Assembly: GCA_015183035.1 (NCBI GenBank)
Contig: JACZZP010000008.1
Span: forward strand, 1,612,001-1,676,000
Source: Meloidogyne chitwoodi
Taxonomy: Eukaryota > Nematoda > Chromadorea > Rhabditida > Meloidogynidae
DNA length: 64,000 nucleotides
Direction: 5' to 3'
Shown: positions 35,265 through 47,100 of the stretch, one piece after another
Numbering within the stretch: position 1 is the stretch's first letter
How the letters are laid out: each line of letters opens with the position of its first letter
Notes under the pieces: model-generated
The model's database searches: none
Seen by the model: the letters and a program-made list of their open reading frames with translations, nothing else
Told to the model about the DNA's origin: nothing
Translations under genes and position numbers: made by a program

Positions 35265-37300
35265 CTGATCAATTCTTGATCTTGATCAATTTAAATGGGA
35301 ATATCTCTTGTTTATTCCCATCTGATCAATTCTTGATCTTGATCAATCTAAATGGGAATATCTCTTGTTTATTCCCATCTGATCAATTCTTGATCTTGAT
35401 CAATTTAAATGGGAATATCTCTTGTTTATTCCCATCTGATCAATTCTTGATCTTGATCAATTTAAATGGGAATATCTCTTGTTTATTCCCATCTGATCAA
35501 TTCTTGATCTTGATCAATCTAAATGGGAATATCTCTTGTTTATTCCCATCTGATCAATTCTTGATCTTGATCAATTTAAATGGGAATATCTCTTGTTTAT
35601 TCCCATCTGATCAATTCTTGATCTTGATCAATTTAAATGGGAATATCTCTTGTTTATTCCCATCTGATCAATTCTTGATCTTGATCAATTTAAATGGGAA
35701 TATCTCTTGTTTATTCCCATCTGATCAATTCTTGATCTTGATCAATTTAAATGGGAATATCTCTTGTTTATTCCCATCTGATCAATTCTTGATCTTGATC
35801 AATTTAAATGGGAATATCTTTTGTTTATTCCCATCTGATCAATTCTTGATCTTGATCAATTTAAATGGGAATATCTCTTGTTTATTCCCATCTGATCAAT
35901 TCTTGATCTTGATCAATTTAAATGGGAATATCTCTTGTTTATTCCCATCTGATCAATTCTTGATCTTGATCAATTTAAATGGGAATATCTTTTGTTTATT
36001 CCCATCTGATCAATTCTTGATCTTGATCAATTTAAATGGGAATATCTCTTGTTTATTCCCATCTGATCAATTCTTGATCTTGATCAATTTAAATGGGAAT
36101 ATCTCTTGTTTATTCCCATCTGATCAATTCTTGATCTTGATCAATTTAAATGGGAATATCTTTTGTTTATTCCCATCTGATCAATTCTTGATCTTGATCA
36201 ATTTAAATGGGAATATCTCTTGTTTATTCCCATCTGATCAATTCTTGATCTTGATCAATTTAAATGGGAATATCTCTTGTTTATTCCCATCTGATCAATT
36301 CTTGATCTTGATCAATTTAAATGGGAATATCTCTTGTTTATTCCCATCTGATCAATTCTTGATCTTGATCAATTTAAATGGGAATATCTCTTGTTTATTC
36401 CCATCTGATCAATTCTTGATCTTGATCAATTTAAATGGGAATATCTCTTGTTTATTCCCATCTGATCAATTCTTGATCTTGATCAATTTAAATGGGAATA
36501 TCTCTTGTTTATTCCCATCTGATCAATTCTTGATCTTGATCAATTTAAATGGGAATATCTTTTGTTTATTCCCATCTGATCAATTCTTGATCTTGATCAA
36601 TTTAAATGGGAATATCTCTTGTTTATTCCCATCTGATCAATTCTTGATCTTGATCAATTTAAATGGGAATATCTCTTGTTTATTCCCATCTGATCAATTC
36701 TTGATCTTGATCAATTTAAATGGGAATATCTTTTGTTTATTCCCATCTGATCAATTCTTGATCTTGATCAATTTAAATGGGAATATCTCTTGTTTATTCC
36801 CATCTGATCAATTCTTGATCTTGATCAATTTAAATGGGAATATCTTTTGTTTATTCCCATCTGATCAATTCTTGATCTTGATCAATTTAAATGGGAATAT
36901 CTCTTGTTTATTCCCATCTGATCAATTCTTGATCTTGATCAATTTAAATGGGAATATCTCTTGTTTATTCCCATCTGATCAATTCTTGATCTTGATCAAT
37001 TTAAATGGGAATATCTTTTGTTTATTCCCATCTGATCAATTCTTGATCTTGATCAATTTAAATGGGAATATCTCTTGTTTATTCCCATCTGATCAATTCT
37101 TGATCTGGATCAATTTAAATGGGAATATCTCTTGTTTATTCCCATCTGATCAATTCTTGATCTTGATCAATTTAAATGGGAATATCTCTTGTTTATTCCC
37201 ATCTGATCAATTCTTGATCTTGATCAATTTAAATGGGAATATCTCTTGTTTATTCCCATCTGATCAATTCTTGATCTGGATCAATTTAAATGGGAATATA
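35243..37300. repeat. 57-bp satellite array, 36 units
   Basis: Thirty-six near-identical 57-bp units. Because 57 is a multiple of three, the plus strand stays open through the whole array (19-residue unit CLFPSDQFLILINLNGNIS); I do not regard this as a gene. Each unit contains TTCCCAT and ATGGGAA at its ends and several GATC/TGATCA sites between, so single units can fold back. Three rare variants each recur 171 bp apart, which shows local amplification in blocks of three units. Confidence 0.95.
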
Positions 37301-37493
37301 AAATATTTTTTATTCTCTTTTTTAACATTTTTTTTATTCTTTTTTCTTTGTGTGTTTTATATAAATATCGGACCGATACATGATCTCGTATCGAATCTCG
37401 TTCGAAGCTCAAGTCTTGTCTCTAGTTTTATAATTTATATTTTATTAATTATATTAATAATAATAACCTAAAAATTAATATAAATATATTTAT

Positions 37494-38990
37494 TTATCCT
37501 TTTATTCTAATATTATTTTCTTCTTGATAATTTTCTTCTTCTATAACTTTTTTAGCAACAAGTAAAAATATTCCATTAAATTCATAAAATAATTTAGTAC
37601 CTATAGAATCTATAAATATTTCTAATTTAGCTTCTTTTAAACAATTTAAAATAAATTCTTTTTCAATATAAAGACAAGAATAACGATTACCACCAAATGA
37701 GCACCAACTTTAATAAATTATTTAAAAAATAAAATCTGAGATTAATTAATTATTTTCTTTAAAAATATTTGTAATATATTTAATAAAATTATTAAAATAA
37801 TTATTAAAAAAACTTTAAATTATTTAATCAAACAAACAAACAAACGTTTCTTCCAATATTCCCCCCATAATTAAATATCCTTCTTTATTAGGTTCTAAAA
37901 GTTGAGATATTCTTTTAATAGCATTTTTATATTCTTCTTTATTTAAACAACAATATTCTAATGTTAAAAATGTTGTTATTACATTAAAATATTTTGGATA
38001 ATTTAACTAATTAAATTATTATTATTTTTTAATATTTAATTTAAAAATACTTGAATAACTGGAGTAATATGACAATCACAATGAATAATACCACGAATAT
38101 AAAAAAGAGAAAATATAATTAATTTAAATTTTAATTTTAATTATTTACCTTTTCTCTTGCCATTTTTTCCATTTTTGTAATATCTAAAGAAGGAGAGAGT
38201 GCCTCATGGATGGCAATTAACTAATAAAAATTATATTTTATAAAAAAATTTAAATTTAATTTTTTATTTTAATTTATTTTTTAAACAGTTAAACAATTTA
38301 AAAAATATTTTTTTTCATTTATTTTTGACAATTTTTTTAAATTTAATTTGCAAAATATATTAGTATAATTATTAATAAATCTTCCTAATAAATTTATTAT
38401 TGGATTTATTTTATTAGAGATAATAAAATAATTTAATTATGAGAGATTGGAGATTTTATATAAAATTAAAAGAATTAAAAGACTCCCAAAATTATGTAAT
38501 TATTTAAAATAATTTATTTTACTTTTAAAACATAATTCCAATTAAAATTAGAATTTCCATTTAACCATAATTTTAATTCATTTCTATTTTGTGGTAAATA
38601 ATCAGAAAGAAATATATTTTGAGCTTTTTCTCTAAAACAAATAGGAACATAAATTGTTGGTCCAGAACCAAAATCTAATAAATAATTAATTTTTAAAGGT
38701 AATCTAGCTAATATTGAAGGTAAATTAAATATTATTAATTGCATTGCTGAATCTTCTAATTTTAAATAAAAATCCTTTAAAAAATTAAATTAAAATTAAA
38801 TTAAATTTAAATAATTAAAAAATACCTTTAAATAATCTTCAGTATTAAAATATTCAAGAAAATGATTTCTATTTAAAATTATTGAATTTTTAATTAAATT
38901 TTCATTTTTATCTTTTTTAGAATTTTTAATTAATAATAAATTATTAGAAGATTTTTGTTCATTTTTATTAATATCACCAGTCATTTCCAC
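37494..38990 (-). CDS. NNMT/PNMT/TEMT-family N-methyltransferase
   Basis: SAM-dependent methyltransferase related to nicotinamide N-methyltransferase; nematodes have several (anmt genes). FNTEDYLKDFYLKLEDSAMQ and FNLPSILARLPLKINYLLDF lead into the SAM loop LDFGSGPTIYVPICFREKAQ and NIFLSDYLPQNRNELKLWLN, almost identical to vertebrate NNMT. Later exons give DITKMEKMAREKIRGIIHCD and CSFGGNRYSCLYIEKEFILN, and the C-terminus ends FLLVAKKVIEEEN. An Asn/Lys-rich N-terminal extension of about 45 residues is unusual. The junction EK|IRGIIH requires an intron (38099-38148) ending in AT instead of AG. The amine substrate is unknown. Confidence 0.85.
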
Positions 38991-39488
38991 CTATAAGAAT
39001 AAAATAGGGTGTTTTTTGAGTTTTTTAAAAATAACTTTATAAATTTTGATTTTTTTATATATAAAGTTATATCCATGATAGATTAGGGAAAGGGCTATCG
39101 AATGTATATAAACGTTTTTTGAAAAAATTCGAACAATGTCGAAAAAATGTCAAAAAACGTGTTTTTTTTCAAGAGAAAAAGGGGCAGTAGCTGTGGTTTT
39201 TGAACTACAACTTTTTTGTGGATAAAGGTACAGAGTTGGTCCCAGCGAGAGGGCACACCTTCAGACTTTGGGCTATCCAATGATATAAAAATTAAAAAGA
39301 TCGGATAAAGATTTAGGGTAGATGTCCTCTGGAATGGAATTTAAAAATTGAGATTTATGAGATGGTAGGCAAAGACAAAAGAACTTTTATTTAAAAATGG
39401 ATAAGATGAGTTGTGGTGTAGTGGTAATGTGCTTGATTTGCTAATTTTAATGCGGGTTCGAACTCGTAGGTCGGAAATATTTTTTTAA
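38991..39488. other. Spacer between methyltransferase gene and 33-bp array
   Basis: About 500 bp, less AT-biased around 39180-39350, with no supported gene. A minus-strand open frame at 39095-39280 lacks any family signal. It includes the tRNA-like sequence at 39405-39475. Confidence 0.4.
39405..39475 (+). other. tRNA-like sequence (A and B box), degenerate
   Basis: TGGTGTAGTGGTAATG resembles a tRNA A box and GGGTTCGAACTCG a B box, 25-30 bases apart, with a T run just after (39480s). The anticodon loop could read GCT, but anticodon and acceptor stems do not pair well. More likely a tRNA-derived repeat (SINE head) or dead tRNA than a working gene. Confidence 0.35.
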
Positions 39489-39498
39489 AATGTTTCAA

Positions 39499-40290
39499 GG
39501 CCATCTAGACGCAAGACAAATAATCGCAAGGGTCCATCTAGACGCAGGACATGTAATCGCAAGGGGCCATCTAGACGCAGGACAATTAATCGCAATTGGC
39601 CATCTAGACGCAGGACAAGTAATCGCAAGGGTCCATCTAGACGCAGGACATGTAATCGCAATTGGCCATCTAGACGCAAGACAATTAATCGCAAGGGGCC
39701 AACTAGACGCAAGACAATTAATCGCAGGGGGCAATTTAGACGCAGGACAATTAATCGCAGGGGGCCATTTAGACGCAAGACAATTATTCGCAAGGGGCCA
39801 TTTAGACGCAGGACAATTAATCGCAAGAGGCCATTTAGCCGCAAGACAATTAATCGCAAGGGGCCATCTAGACGCAGTACAATTAATCGCAAGGGGCCAT
39901 CTAGACGCAAGTCAAGTAATCGCAATGGGCCATTTAGACGCAAGACAATTATTCGCAAGGGGCCATCTAGACGCAGGACAATTAATCGCAAGGGGCCATT
40001 TAGACGCAAGACAATTATTCGCAAGGGGCCATTTAGACGCAGGACAAATAATCGCAAGGGGCCATCTAGACGCAGGACAAATAATCGCAAGGGGCCATCT
40101 AGACGCAGGACAAATAATCGCAAGGGGCCATTTAGCCGATAGACAATTAATCGCAAGGGGCCATTTAGACGCAAGAAAATTATTCGCAAGGGGCCATCTA
40201 GACGCAAGTCAAGTAATCGCAAGGGGCCATCTAGACGCAAGACAATTAATCGCAAGGGGCCATTTAGACGCAGGACAAGTTATGCCTTTT
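39499..40290. repeat. 33-bp satellite array, about 24 units
   Basis: Twenty-four units with consensus beginning GGCCATCTAGACGCAGGACA and ending TAATCGCAAGG. Units differ at a few fixed positions. Because 33 is a multiple of three, open frames run through on both strands (plus-strand unit GHLDAGQLIAR, minus-strand unit VLRLDGPLRLI); neither has initiation context or known homology, so I treat them as by-products of the array. Confidence 0.93.
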
Positions 40291-40356
40291 TATACAAAAA
40301 ATCAAATTTAAAAAGTAATTAATAAATTCAAAAAAACTTTATATTTCTCTTATAAG

Positions 40357-40948
40357 TAGAGATCGGATTTTTAGGTTATAACCTATTTTTTTCACAAATC
40401 AGTCTTGATGAATCAAGCTCAAATCTGCAGTTATTTTTGAAAAATTATGTGTTTAGACGTGACCTATTGGCATGTCCCAAAACCTATTTTGGCGTTTTGT
40501 AACCTAAAATAGGTGACAACCTATTTGGGCTTTTTGTCACCTTTTTTGTATATTTTCGTCAAAATTTATAAAATTTTAAAATTTTCGTATATATTTAGAC
40601 AAAATTTAAGAAAATTTTAAAATAAAATGCAAAAATTCAATTAAAACCCGAGTAATTACTTAAAAATATCACTAATAAAAAAGTGACAAAATGTCACTAA
40701 TAAAAAGTGACAAAATATCATTTTTTACGATAAATTAGCTACTATAATGCGTTTTTGACTTTTTTTTAATCGAATTCGTTATTTTTTGTTATTTTTGCCT
40801 ATAATTTTTGTAAAAATCGCCAAAATAATGAATAGAATAAAAAAATTTTTTAACCTATTTTGAAGTTTTTGTAACCTATTTTGGTCTTTTTTCCAACCTA
40901 TTTAGGTACCTATTATAAGGTTTTTGTCACCTAAAAATCCGATCTCTA
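40357..40948. mobile_element. hAT-type MITE, 592 bp
   Basis: Perfect 20-bp terminal inverted repeats (TAGAGATCGGATTTTTAGGT at 40357-40376 and its complement at 40929-40948), flanked on both sides by the 8-bp duplication CTTATAAG (40349-40356 and 40949-40956). The 8-bp duplication with T at position 2 and A at position 7, and the YARNG-like tip TAGAG, fit the hAT superfamily. No transposase frame is inside. At least six copies of AACCTATTT (either strand) lie within, as expected of subterminal binding motifs. Confidence 0.88.
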
Positions 40949-41024
40949 CTTATAAGATAGGTGGAAATAGTGCACTGAAAAAAAAAAACGCTTCGCGCGT
41001 GTATCTATATAAGCTCTTTTTATG

Positions 41025-42785
41025 TCTATATGAGCTTGATTTGAGCTAGAGATGAGCTCGATTTTAGCTCAAGATGAGCATGATTTGATCTCAAGATTAG
41101 CATCATTTAAGCTCAAAAGGAGCTCGATTTGAGCTCAAGATGAGCATGATTTGAGCTGAAAAGGAGCTCGATTTGAGCTCATGATGAGCTTGAGTTGAGC
41201 TCAAAAGGAGCTCGATTTAAGCTCAAGATTAGCATGATTTGAGCTCAAAAGGATCTCGATTTGAGCTAATGATGAGCATGATTTTAGCTCGAGGTGAACT
41301 TGATTTGAGCTCAAGATGAGCATGATTTTAGTCAATTTAAGCTCAAGATGAGCATGATTTGAGCTCATTATGAGCTTGAGTTGAGCTCAAAAGGAGCTTT
41401 ACTTAAGCTCAAGATGAGCATGTTTTGAGCTCAAAAGGATCTCGATTTGAGCTAATGATGAGCATGATTTTAGCTCAATTTAAGCTCTAGATGAGCTCTA
41501 TTTATGTTCTATATGAGCTTGATTTGAGCTCCTCGATTTGAGCTCAAAAGGAGCTTTATTTGAGCTTAAGATTAGCATGATTTGAGCTCAAAAGGAGCTC
41601 GATTTGAGCTCAAGATGAGCATGATTTGAGCTCAAGATTAGCATGATTTGAGCTCATGATGAGCATGATTTGAGCTCAAAAGGAGCTCGATTTGAGCTCA
41701 AAAGGAGCTCGATTTGAGCTCAAAAGGAGCTCGATTTGAGCTCAAGATTAGCATGATTTGAGCTCAAAATGAGCTCAAATCGATCTCATATTGTGCTCGC
41801 TTTGAGCTCAATTTAAGCTCGTGAGCTCGAGATTTACTCGATTTGAGCTCTATATGAGCTCGATTTAAGCTCTATATGAGCTCGAGATGAACTCGATTTA
41901 AAACCAAGATGAGCATGATTTAAGCTCAAGATGAGCTCGATTTGAGCTCAATTTAAGCTCTATATGAGTTCGAGATGAACCAAGTTAGGCTCAATTTTAG
42001 CCCAAGTTTGGCTCAAGCTTGGCTCATGTTAGGCTAAGTTGACAAGTTTTGTTCAAGTTTGACAAAAATTAAGCTCAAGTTTGGCTCAAGTATGGGTCAA
42101 GCTTGGCTCAAGTTTTGCTCAGGTTTAGCTCAAGTTAGGCTCAAAATTGGCTCAAGTTTAGCTCAAGTTAGGCTCAAGCTTGGCCCAAATTAGGCTCAAG
42201 TTTGGCAAAATCATGGCTCAATTTTGGGTCAAGTTAGGATCAAGTTTGGCAAAAGCTTGGCTTAACCTTGGCTCAAGTTAGGCTCAACCTTGGCTCAAAT
42301 AGACTCACGTTTGGTCAACTTTGGCTCTAACTTGGCTCAAGTTTGGCTCAAGTAGGTCAATCTTGGCTCAAGTTTGGCTCACCCTTGGCTCACACTTGGC
42401 TCAAGTTTGGCTCAAGTTAGGCTCAACTTTGAATCAAGTTTGGGTAAAGTTAGGCTCAACCTTGGCTCAGGTTAGGCTCGAGTTGGCCCAAATTAGGCTC
42501 ATGTTTGGCTCAATCTTGGGTCAAGTTTGTCTCAGTTAGGCTCAGGTTAGGCACATGTTTGGCTCAAGCTTGGCCCAAGTTAGGCTCAAGTTTGCTCAAT
42601 TTTGGCTCAAGTTTGGCTCAAGTTTAGCTCAAGTTAGGCTCAAGCTTGGCCCAAATTAGGCTCAAGTTTGGCTCAAACTTGGCACAAGTTAGGCTCAGGT
42701 TTGCTCAAGTTTGGCTCAAGTTTGGGTCAACTTAGGCACAAGTTTGGCTCAATCTTGAATCAAGCTTGGCTCAATTTAGTCTCAT
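41025..42785. repeat. 11-bp tandem array, about 1.76 kb, two subfamilies
   Basis: The left part (about 41025-41990) alternates 11-mers such as GAGCTCAAGAT, GAGCATGATTT and GAGCTCGATTT, so it appears as a 22-bp period. The right part (about 41990-42785) uses GGCTCAAGTTT and GGCTCAAGTTA variants. The common core GCTC(A/G)A keeps phase across the switch, which suggests one ancestral 11-bp unit. Open frames inside are by-products. Confidence 0.88.
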
Positions 42786-44132
42786 ATCAACATTACAGAG
42801 CCCAAAATTCCAGGACCCCTTGGAATATACTAAAAAATGTTTAGAATATTGAAAAAAATTTTATATGTGAAATTATTTTTCTAAACTGAAAGAGCCTTTA
42901 AAGTCGCGCAGCTGCTTCTCAAGGCTCGTATAAGAATAAAAAAAATCTTCAATATCAAACGAAATTTTAGAATAATTAATCCAGAAAAAGATCGTATTTA
43001 AAGTTAAAAGGGGTGTTGCATTTTTAAAAATGAAATATCTTTCAGAGATGGGTAGGTAAAAGGGTTTTCATATTAAAAATGGGGGTTGTGTTTAAAGTGT
43101 GATTTTAATAAAACCAGGATGGATTTTAAGTTTTTTTTGTTTTTTAGGCGGTTTTAAGGGAGTTTTTATTAACTGACAATGAGATTTTAATGAGTAATTG
43201 TTTTTTAAGCTGTGGAATGAGGGGTTGCCTTTTTACAGGGGTTAAGGAGCAGCTCATTTTGAAAGTTGGTTTTTAATTTTTAATAGAAGTTTTATTTTTA
43301 AGAGGGTTTTAGAGGTTTATTTTCTTATATTTTACCAAAATTTTCTAGAATCAGTGTTACAAGCGCGAAGCGGTTTCTTTACTCCAGTCGCGAAGCGGCT
43401 GGTTTATTTAAATATTTTATTAAATAAAAGAATAAAATATAATATTATTTTATTTTTTAATAAAAGAAAAGAAAAACAAATGTTTATTTTTGCAGCAAAA
43501 ATTAAAAAATAATAATATTTTTTTATTTTTTATTTTTGCAAATATATTTTTATTATTTTAAAAAGAAAAGAGAGAAGAATATATTTATTTATTTGTGTGT
43601 TGTTTAAATAGTATATAAATCGTTTTTTTATTTTTCTAAAAGAAAATGATTTTTTTAAGCTTAAATCTTTGAAAAAAAAATGTCTGAAAATTTTGATGAT
43701 TTCTTATTTTTAAAAGAATATTTTTTTTAAATATTTATTTTTTTTAATAAAAAAGAAAACAAAAAAGTGTGTTATTGTTAAAAAAAATAAAAAACATTTT
43801 TCCAAAATTAATTTTATTTATTTAATAAAAACTAAAATAATATATTAATTATCTCATAGAGAATAAAAGGAAATATTAATTACTATATTTTTAAAAAATA
43901 TTAAAATCTTTTTTTTCAGAATTAATTAATAAAATAATTTAATTTAAACAAAAAAAAGATTCTAATTTGTTGATAATTAAATTTTAATTTTAAAATAAAA
44001 AACAAAAAAAAAATAAAAAAAGATGAATGTGTTAAGACATGAGCTTTTTAATATAATTTTAGAAAATATTAATTTTTATTTATTTAAAAATCTTTTTTTT
44101 CAAATTAATTCTTTTAATTTATTTTAATTAAT
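42786..44132. other. Spacer downstream of tropomodulin-like gene
   Basis: About 1.35 kb. 42786-43400 is moderately AT-rich and looks like decayed repeat sequence, with two GCGAAGCGG copies at about 43364 and 43391. The rest is extremely AT-rich. No gene supported. Confidence 0.45.
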
Positions 44133-47100
44133 TTATTTTTTTGTACGCCATGAAGGTATATAACCACCACTACTAATATTATTTCCTTTTTGTTTTTGAT
44201 TTTTTTCTTCATTTATTTTTGTTTGTGGAGAAGAAGATAATAATAAAGGTTGTTTATTAATTAAAGAAGAAGAACAAGTTTGTTGTTTATTTTCTTCAAT
44301 TAAAGTTGTTTTTTTAGCAGCAACAGGAGGGGGAATATTATTTCTTTTTTTAGGTGGTGATTTACTTGAAATTCTTTCAGTATTTTCCTTTTTTTTTAAA
44401 AAAATATTTAAATTTAATTATTATATTTTTTAAAATATATTTAAAAAATTGTTTTTCCCAAAGAATTTCTTTTTATTAATTATTAGTAGAGTTACACGAG
44501 ACCGAGAGTCTCGCCGAGACCGGACCGAGAGTCTCGCCCATTTTCCAATCTCGGTCTCGGTTTTACCCGGTCTCGGTCTCGGTACCGAGACCGAGAATCT
44601 CGACGCTCAGTCTCGCCGAGACCGAGACCAAACATACACCCCTAATGATTGACTTTTTTTATTATTATTGCAGCAAAATTTTTAAATTTTCACTATTTGA
44701 CATAGTGTTTTTCATCAACTCTTTTTCTCTATACACATACACTCATCACTCTTTAACTATAGCATTAATAAATTTAACTTCTTTAACCCTCTTGTAGGAG
44801 AGAAGAGAATATGGAAAGAAGATTTATCTAGATTTTAATTTTTCTAGTAATTCAAGCGTGGTTTAGTTGTTAAAATGCTAGACTATAACTCTAAACTGGA
44901 TGGAGGTTCGATTCCTTTATAATATACTGATATTAGTAACTAATTAATAAAATTAAATTTTCGACTGCGGCGCAAAATGAGATGAATTTTTGGCAACTAG
45001 AGTGCAATAACTTTTTAAAATTTTCGCCTGCGGCGCTGAATATAACCTTAATCTTTATAAGTTCACGAAAATCCGATCCGATACACGCATCAACCCAGGA
45101 CATCCCTGATATAAATGCACCTGCAATAAAAGACAAAAAATAATTAATTTTTTAATTATTTTTATTTATAGTATAAGCTTTTTAACTGGCGGTAAACCGT
45201 AATTTTCAATAACCGCTTACGGTATATTTGTTCTAACAATCCGTTAACCGGAGGGACAGATTATTAACCGGTCTTGATATAACCTAAATATAAAGGAGAA
45301 GATTTAAAGATACATATCTAATAAAATTGCTATAATATTTTGAAAATTAATAGATAATAATGTAGATTTTAATATTTTTGAAAGTCTCGGTTAGTCTCGA
45401 GTCTCGGTATCGGTCTCGGGCCAAAATTTGGGTATCGGTCTCGATCTCGGTTTTGTCAGTCTCGGTCAATCTCGGTATCGGTTTTTCCCAAAAGTCTCGG
45501 TCTCGTGTAACTCTAATTATTAGAAAATAAATAAAAATTAAATAAATTTAAATTATAAATATTTTATTTAAAAAAATACTTCTTTTTTTTTTAAATATTT
45601 TAATTAAAATTTACCTTAATTTTTTCATTAATATTTATTTTATTATTAATTATTTTCTTTTCTTCATCAGAATATTCAATATTATTATTTATTTTTTTAT
45701 TAATTAATTTAGATTTATTTATTAATTTATCTTTTTCTTCTTCTTTATTTTCTCCAATTTTTTCAAATTTATTAAATAATTCTAAAGATTTAATTTTTTT
45801 AATATCTTTTTCTTCTTCAGATTCTTCTTCTTTTTTAGCCATTCTATCTCTCCAACTTGGAATTTTATTTTTAATTATTTCTTTTTCTTCTTTTTGAATA
45901 TTTAATTGTTTTTTTAATATTTTTTGTTGTTTATTCTATTAAAATTAAATTAAATTTAATTTACAAAATTTAATTAAAATTAAATATTTTTAAATAAACC
46001 TTTTTACTGGTTAATTAATTAATAAAAATATTTAAAATTATTTAATAAATTTAAAAATAAAATATTTTATATTTAAAAAAGAAGAAAGAAGAGATAGAGA
46101 GTATCTAATATTAATATTTTATTTTTTGGAATTAAAAGAAAATAATTAAAAATATTTAAGGGGGCACTATTGTCGGTTTCATTAAAAACAAAAAAGTGTG
46201 AGAGAGTCTAATTCATTTAATATATTTTATATTAATTTTAAAAAGAGATTTATTTATTTAATTAAATTAAAAACATACTTTATTATTAATTATTTGTTCT
46301 TCTTCTTCTTCTTTAGAATCTTTACTTTTAATTTTAGTAGAATTTGGAGGCCATTTAGTTGATGAACTTTTTTGTTTTGATTTTTCTGCTAAAATTGCTC
46401 TTTCTGCATTCTTTTCAGGTTCATAAGGTTTTTTAGCCTTTTTTTAAATTAAATTATTTTAAATTAATTATTTTATACCTTTTCATCTGTTTCTTTTGCA
46501 CGTTCTCTAACTGCTGTCTTAAATTAATTAATTAATTATTTTAATTAATTAATTATTAAAAAATAAACTTTTTTATCTAAATAAATAGGTTCATTTTCTG
46601 AAGTACTAGGCCTTGGAGTATTAACCCCAGCAATTGCTAATTTTGGTGTTATATTTTGTTTTGCTAATTCTGCTGCTGCTCCACTTGGTTGTCTCTTAAA
46701 TATATTTTTAAATTTAAATTTAAAATTTAAAAAAAAAACTTTTAATATTTTCTTTTCTTCTTTTTGTTTTGGTAATTCTTTTTTTGGAAGAATTTTTGTT
46801 GGTGATTTTGGTTGTTTTTGTTCTTCTACTTTTTGTTGTTCAGCCATCATTTGACGACGAAGAATTCTTCCTTTTTAATTTATTTAAATTAATTTAATTA
46901 TTTTTATATTTTATTAAAGTCTTTTAAATTATTTAAAAAAATCTTACTAATTTCCTGATTTCTAATTGTAGCTTTTTCTACTTTAAATCGACCTTCAGGT
47001 AATCGTAAATTAATACTAACTTTAGTTAATCCTCTATTTTGCATTATTGCTTCAATTATTTCTCTTTCTGTTTGTGTTGAAAATGCTACACCCTTCAAAA

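Noticed and set aside
35243..37300. CRISPR-like array
   Set aside because: Units are directly adjacent with no unique spacers, and the genome is eukaryotic.
39485..40255. Minus-strand 256-codon open frame across the 33-bp array
   Set aside because: Follows from a unit length divisible by three; no homology or gene structure.
42321..42539. Short open frame within the 11-bp array
   Set aside because: Made only of repeat units; no start context or family signal.
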